Assembly (NCBI GenBank): GCA_020426005.1 | Contig: JAGQQW010000025.1 | Coordinates: forward strand, 1 to 35,824 | Reading direction: 5' to 3' | Length of the DNA stretch: 35,824 nucleotides | Origin: Planctomycetota bacterium | Lineage (GTDB): Bacteria > Planctomycetota > UBA1135 > GCA-002748355 | Notes under the pieces: model-generated | Seen by the model: the letters and a program-made list of their open reading frames with translations, nothing else | Told to the model about the DNA's origin: nothing | Database searches by the model: none | Program-made: the position numbers and the translations under genes | Shown: piece after piece, positions 32,333 through 35,824 of the stretch | How the letters are laid out: each line of letters starts with the position of its first letter | Position numbering within the stretch: the stretch's first letter is position 1

Positions 32333-35300
32333 TCAGTCCGTGCGCCAGACCCGCAGGTGGCCGCCGACGCCGACGATGGCGAGGGATCGTTCGTCGGGGC
32401 TCAACGCGAGGCCGCGAACGCTCCCGGTCGTGGCGGGCACGGCGAAGAGCTCCTCGCCTGCCTCCGACCAGAGTCGCACGGTGCCCGTCGAGTAGCCGGC
32501 AAAGAGGCGGCTTCCGTCCTTCGTGAAGACGAGGCTCTTGACGGACCCCGAGTAGCCGCGGAGTTCACGATCTTGCCCTGACCCACCGATGCCGCACGCG
32601 CGTACGACACCGTCCCGGGTGCCGACGAAGATCCGCTTGCCATCCGGGTGGAATGCGATGGCGTCGACCACGCTGTCGAACTGGAGCTCGCGCACCAGGC
32701 TCCCGTCCCGTGCATCGAGCAGTTGGAGCACGGGATCGCTGCGGCTCACCGCGATCCAGCGGTCATCGGGTGAGATCGTGAGTCGTGGCAGCGCGCGTAT
32801 CGTGTGCTGCTGAGCCCACAGTTCGGTTCCGCTGTCCGCATCCCAGCAGTGCACGTGACCGATGAGGTCGGCGGCGAAGAGTCGGGCGCCACTCGAGTCA
32901 TAGGCCAGCGCCGATGCGTACTTGGTCGTCGGCAACTCGAGTCGTGGTGTCTCGGAATCCGAATAGACGAGCACACACCGGCGATCGCTCGCGACCGCAA
33001 ACTCGGATCCGCGAGGACGAAAGACCGCTTGGCGCGAATATTCCCTCGCGACTTGCCGCGTGACGTTTCCGTCATCGGCATCGACGATCGTGACACGTCC
33101 CGGCATCGCGGAGACGATCAAGCGTGTTCCGTCGTCGCTGAAGTCGACACTCGAGGGATTCTTGATGTCCAAGTCGACGACGAGATCATTGTGGTCGCCA
33201 GTCGCGAGATCATCGGGTGCATTCCATACCTTGATCACCTCGTCTTCGGCGATCGAGACCAGGTGCAAGTCGGGAGTGAAGCGCAATGCGCGAATGCTTC
33301 CAGCGTGCCCAAGCAGTGTTTGCAAGCGCGTGCCGTCCGCTGCGTTCCACAACGCGATCGATGTGTCGTCTGATCCGGATGCCAAATACTTGCCATCAGG
33401 AGAAAACGTGAGGGCACGAGCGATGTCTTCGTGACCGGGCTGCGTCCATAGGACTTTTTGTGCATCGGCATCCCAGCATTCGATGCTTCGGTCTTCACGC
33501 GCGAATGCAATGCGTGTTCCGTCATCGGAGATCGCGCAGGCCATCAAAATGTAACTGCCCTTGAACGAACGAGATCGACCACCGCGTACCTGCATCTGCT
33601 CATGGAGGTATTCGAGAACGAGGATCCGATCTTGCACACCGGCGGGACACGCACTGAGCGCCGAGGTCGGTATCGATGGCGACTGCCACACGACGTCGCC
33701 ACGCTCGACGTTGACAATGCGCGCGTCGAATGCCGGGTGTCCTGCGGCGTACCAGATCTGTCCGTCCGCGGGTCCGAAGCCGACTTTGAGGATGTGCGAC
33801 CGAACGGGACCGGACGCGTGGATCGCTTGCTTGTCTGGCACTGCAGGGCCGAGGAACTCCGAAACGACGGCACCCGTATCGGCATTTCGGATCGTGATGC
33901 AACCAAGGTTGTCGCCGGTCAAGACTCGATCGCCAGTACGGTTCCAAGCGACACATACGAGTTGCGATTCGGTGCCCGGGAAGTCGCGCTCGAGGTTTCC
34001 CGTCGTCAGCTCATAGATGCGCAGGTGGCCGTCCGTACCCGGGATCGCTGCGCGTGCAGACTCGATCGAGTCCCCATGCACCGCGAGCGCGGAGCCATTC
34101 CAGAACGTGAACGGTGCGATGACGGGAAACGTGTTCGAGCTACGATCGCGTAACAAGAAGTCGAGACGCCGACGCTCCCAAGTCGAGCCTCGATCATTCC
34201 GTTCGAACGCAGTCACGAACTGTGGAACCTGCCGATACGCATGTTGCTCGTAGGCATCGAACGTTCGCAAGACGTGTGACGCGTAGAGCTTTCGATCGAG
34301 TTCCACACTTCGCTGATTGGCCTCGATCGCGAACCACAGGCTCACGATCGCTGCACAGATCGAGACGAAGAAGATCGATGATGCGCCGATGACGAGCGCT
34401 CGATTGCGGCGCGCGAATTGTCGGAGCTGATACATCGCGCTCGCGCGACGCGCGGTGATGGGTTCGCACGCGAGATAGCGCCTGAGGTCCGATGCGAACT
34501 CGGTGACCGTCGCGTAGCGATCCTTGGCGTCGAACGCGATCGCCTTCTGCACGATCAGATCGAGATCGTCGTACGGACGTGCGCCGGGGACATCGAGATG
34601 GCGTGGCGAGCGCGTTTCGATCGCTTTGGCCATCTCGAGCATCGTCATGCCAGACACGTCGTGCGGAAGCGTCCCCGAGATCGTTTCGAAGAGCACGACA
34701 CCGAGCGCGTACACGTCCGATCCCGGACCGATCTCGTCCCGGCTCGCGCGCCATTGTTCGGGGCTCATGTATTGCGGAGTTCCGAGCAGCTCTCCCGACC
34801 GCGTGTGCAGCGAAGCGATGTCCTCGTCCGCGATCGTGCGTGCCAAGCCGAAGTCGATGATCTTGAGTTGACCATCGCGGTCGACGAGGAGATTGCTCGG
34901 CTTGAGGTCGCGATGGATGACGCCACGATCGTGACCGTGCTGCACGCCAGCGAGTGCTTGCACGAACAGCAAGACTCGCTGGCGCAACGCGAGCGCGTGG
35001 TGCTCGCAATACTCCGTGATCGACTTCGCGTCGGGAACGAGCGCCATCGCGAAGAAGGGCACGGCTCCGAGTCCATGTACATCGGTCGTGCCCGCCTCGA
35101 AGATCTCGGCGATCGACGGGTGCTGCAAGCGACCGAGTGTGCGACTCTCGTTCTCGAAGCGACTGACCGCGTCGCGGTGCAGGATCGACCGAGCGATCTT
35201 GAGTGCGACGTGTCGCTTCGGCTGTCGTTGTTCGGCTTCGTAGACGATGCCCATGCCGCCACTGCCGAGCTCGCGCACGATGCGGTAGCCAGCGACGACC

Positions 35301-35824
35301 GTGGGCGTCGGTCGTGTCGCTCTGTTTGTGAACGACTGTGACGAATGTTGGTGCTTGGGTGCAGTGGCCTCGTCCGGCATGCATGCCGAGCTCGAGGAGG
35401 CGTTCGCGTTTGGAGAGCCCGTAGCGTTGGACGCGCTTGTTGCTTGCGAAGCATCTGTTGCGCTTGCTTCGTTTGTTGCTTGCGTTGCGTCCGTGGCTCC
35501 TGTGGCGTCCGTGGCTTCTGTGGCGTCTGTGGCGTCTGTGGCGTCTGTGGCGTCTGTGGCGTCTGTGGCGTCTGTGGCGTCTGTGGCGTCTGTCGCGTCT
35601 GTTGCGTCTGTCGCGTCTGTCGCGTCTGTTGCGTCCGTTGCGCCTGCTGCATCTGTTGCGACTGTTGATTCTGCTGCGCCTGCTTCGTTTCTCGCGTCTG
35701 TTCCGTCTGCGGCGTCTATCGCGTCTGCTGCGTCTGTCTTCTTCTGCTTGTCGATGGTGTGCTGTATGCCCGTCGCGTGTGCAGCCACTGGCGCGAACGC
35801 TGCCGCCATCGCGTCGGACAAGTC
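32333..35824 (-). CDS. Ser/Thr protein kinase with transmembrane segment and WD40 repeats (5' end may lie beyond window)
   Basis: The frame is open to the window edge; the first in-frame ATG is at 35809, giving 1158 residues. An N-terminal Ala/Thr/Asp repeat region (about 50-125) is followed by a Hanks-type kinase: GSGGMGIVYEAE (P-loop), VALKI (Lys), HRDLKPSN (catalytic loop), DFGLA, GTPQYMSPEQ (activation segment), DVYALGVVLFE. A membrane helix follows (ALVIGASSIFFVSICAAIVSLWF), then about 600 residues of WD40 beta-propeller units (TFSPDGKYLASGSDDTSIAL, LRFTPDLHLVSIAEDEVIKV). The kinase faces the cytoplasm and the propellers the outside, which suggests a sensor kinase. This kinase-TM-WD40 type is well known in planctomycetes. 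All catalytic residues look present. Targets are unknown; the FHA protein encoded at 11846 is a possible reader. Confidence 0.93.
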   Translation of the reverse strand, partial: DLSDAMAAAFAPVAAHATGIQHTIDKQKKTDAADAIDAADGTDARNEAGAAESTVATDAAGATDATDATDATDATDATDATDATDATDATDATDATDATDATEATDATGATDATQATNEASATDASQATSASNATGSPNANASSSSACMPDEATAPKHQHSSQSFTNRATRPTPTVVAGYRIVRELGSGGMGIVYEAEQRQPKRHVALKIARSILHRDAVSRFENESRTLGRLQHPSIAEIFEAGTTDVHGLGAVPFFAMALVPDAKSITEYCEHHALALRQRVLLFVQALAGVQHGHDRGVIHRDLKPSNLLVDRDGQLKIIDFGLARTIADEDIASLHTRSGELLGTPQYMSPEQWRASRDEIGPGSDVYALGVVLFETISGTLPHDVSGMTMLEMAKAIETRSPRHLDVPGARPYDDLDLIVQKAIAFDAKDRYATVTEFASDLRRYLACEPITARRASAMYQLRQFARRNRALVIGASSIFFVSICAAIVSLWFAIEANQRSVELDRKLYASHVLRTFDAYEQHAYRQVPQFVTAFERNDRGSTWERRRLDFLLRDRSSNTFPVIAPFTFWNGSALAVHGDSIESARAAIPGTDGHLRIYELTTGNLERDFPGTESQLVCVAWNRTGDRVLTGDNLGCITIRNADTGAVVSEFLGPAVPDKQAIHASGPVRSHILKVGFGPADGQIWYAAGHPAFDARIVNVERGDVVWQSPSIPTSALSACPAGVQDRILVLEYLHEQMQVRGGRSRSFKGSYILMACAISDDGTRIAFAREDRSIECWDADAQKVLWTQPGHEDIARALTFSPDGKYLASGSDDTSIALWNAADGTRLQTLLGHAGSIRALRFTPDLHLVSIAEDEVIKVWNAPDDLATGDHNDLVVDLDIKNPSSVDFSDDGTRLIVSAMPGRVTIVDADDGNVTRQVAREYSRQAVFRPRGSEFAVASDRRCVLVYSDSETPRLELPTTKYASALAYDSSGARLFAADLIGHVHCWDADSGTELWAQQHTIRALPRLTISPDDRWIAVSRSDPVLQLLDARDGSLVRELQFDSVVDAIAFHPDGKRIFVGTRDGVVRACGIGGSGQDRELRGYSGSVKSLVFTKDGSRLFAGYSTGTVRLWSEAGEELFAVPATTGSVRGLALSPDERSLAIVGVGGHLRVWRTD
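35486..35638 (-). repeat. 9-bp tandem repeat (about 17 units) in kinase gene
   Basis: Nine-base units run without interruption. Eight units (35522-35593) are identical (GGCGTCTGT on the plus strand); units on both sides have one or more changes. They encode Thr-Asp-Ala, giving a (TDA) tract before the kinase domain. Because the unit is a multiple of three, copy-number change alters tract length but not frame. The identical core points to recent expansion. Confidence 0.93.

Overview
This is a high-GC bacterial window, most likely from the Planctomycetota; that is an inference. The signs are a Ser/Thr kinase fused to WD40 repeats, a small lipoprotein family with a CPTPWDYCC signature, a DUF3179 protein, and large secreted beta-rich proteins that end in a similar C-terminal segment. 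No rRNA, tRNA, CRISPR array, transposase or phage gene was seen.

Left part (1-8810). The window opens inside a 2-oxoacid:ferredoxin oxidoreductase pair (alpha cut by the edge, beta complete; GTGA overlap). After an intergenic 38-bp repeat array comes a small cysteine-rich exported protein, then a tightly packed efflux operon: TolC-like outer-membrane lipoprotein, HlyD-type adaptor, LolD/MacB-type ATPase and two FtsX/MacB-type permeases. Each gene of the operon overlaps the next by a few bases. Another 38-bp array follows.

Middle (9064-19332). Mostly exported proteins of unknown job: a planctomycete-type lipoprotein, a PDZ protein, an FHA-TM-vWA protein (minus strand), a DUF3179 protein with an extra cysteine-containing C-terminal half, an LpoB/CsgG-like lipoprotein with TPR-like repeats (minus) and a parallel beta-helix protein (minus). 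A third 38-bp array lies between the convergent PDZ and vWA genes.

Right part (19333-35824). A second exporter follows: a YbhG-like adaptor overlapping a single polypeptide that joins a YbhF-like ATPase to a YbhS-like permease, then the fourth 38-bp array. Next are a lipoprotein version of isoaspartyl peptidase/asparaginase, a small membrane protein, a minus-strand pair (MmcQ/YjbR protein and lipoprotein), a squalene-cyclase-like toroid protein, a membrane protein, a secreted protein with a duplicated domain, a very large BNR/sortilin-type propeller lipoprotein (minus) and a Ser/Thr kinase-WD40 protein (minus) that reaches the window edge.

Most unusual signal: a 38-bp tandem repeat family found only just 3' of gene or operon ends, at four separate places and in both orientations. 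Two invariant blocks alternate with short variable segments. It is not a CRISPR and codes for nothing obvious. Several proteins also carry in-frame microsatellite-like expansions (9-bp, 15-bp) or low-complexity inserts, and one gene has an 18-bp tandem duplication that spans its stop codon.
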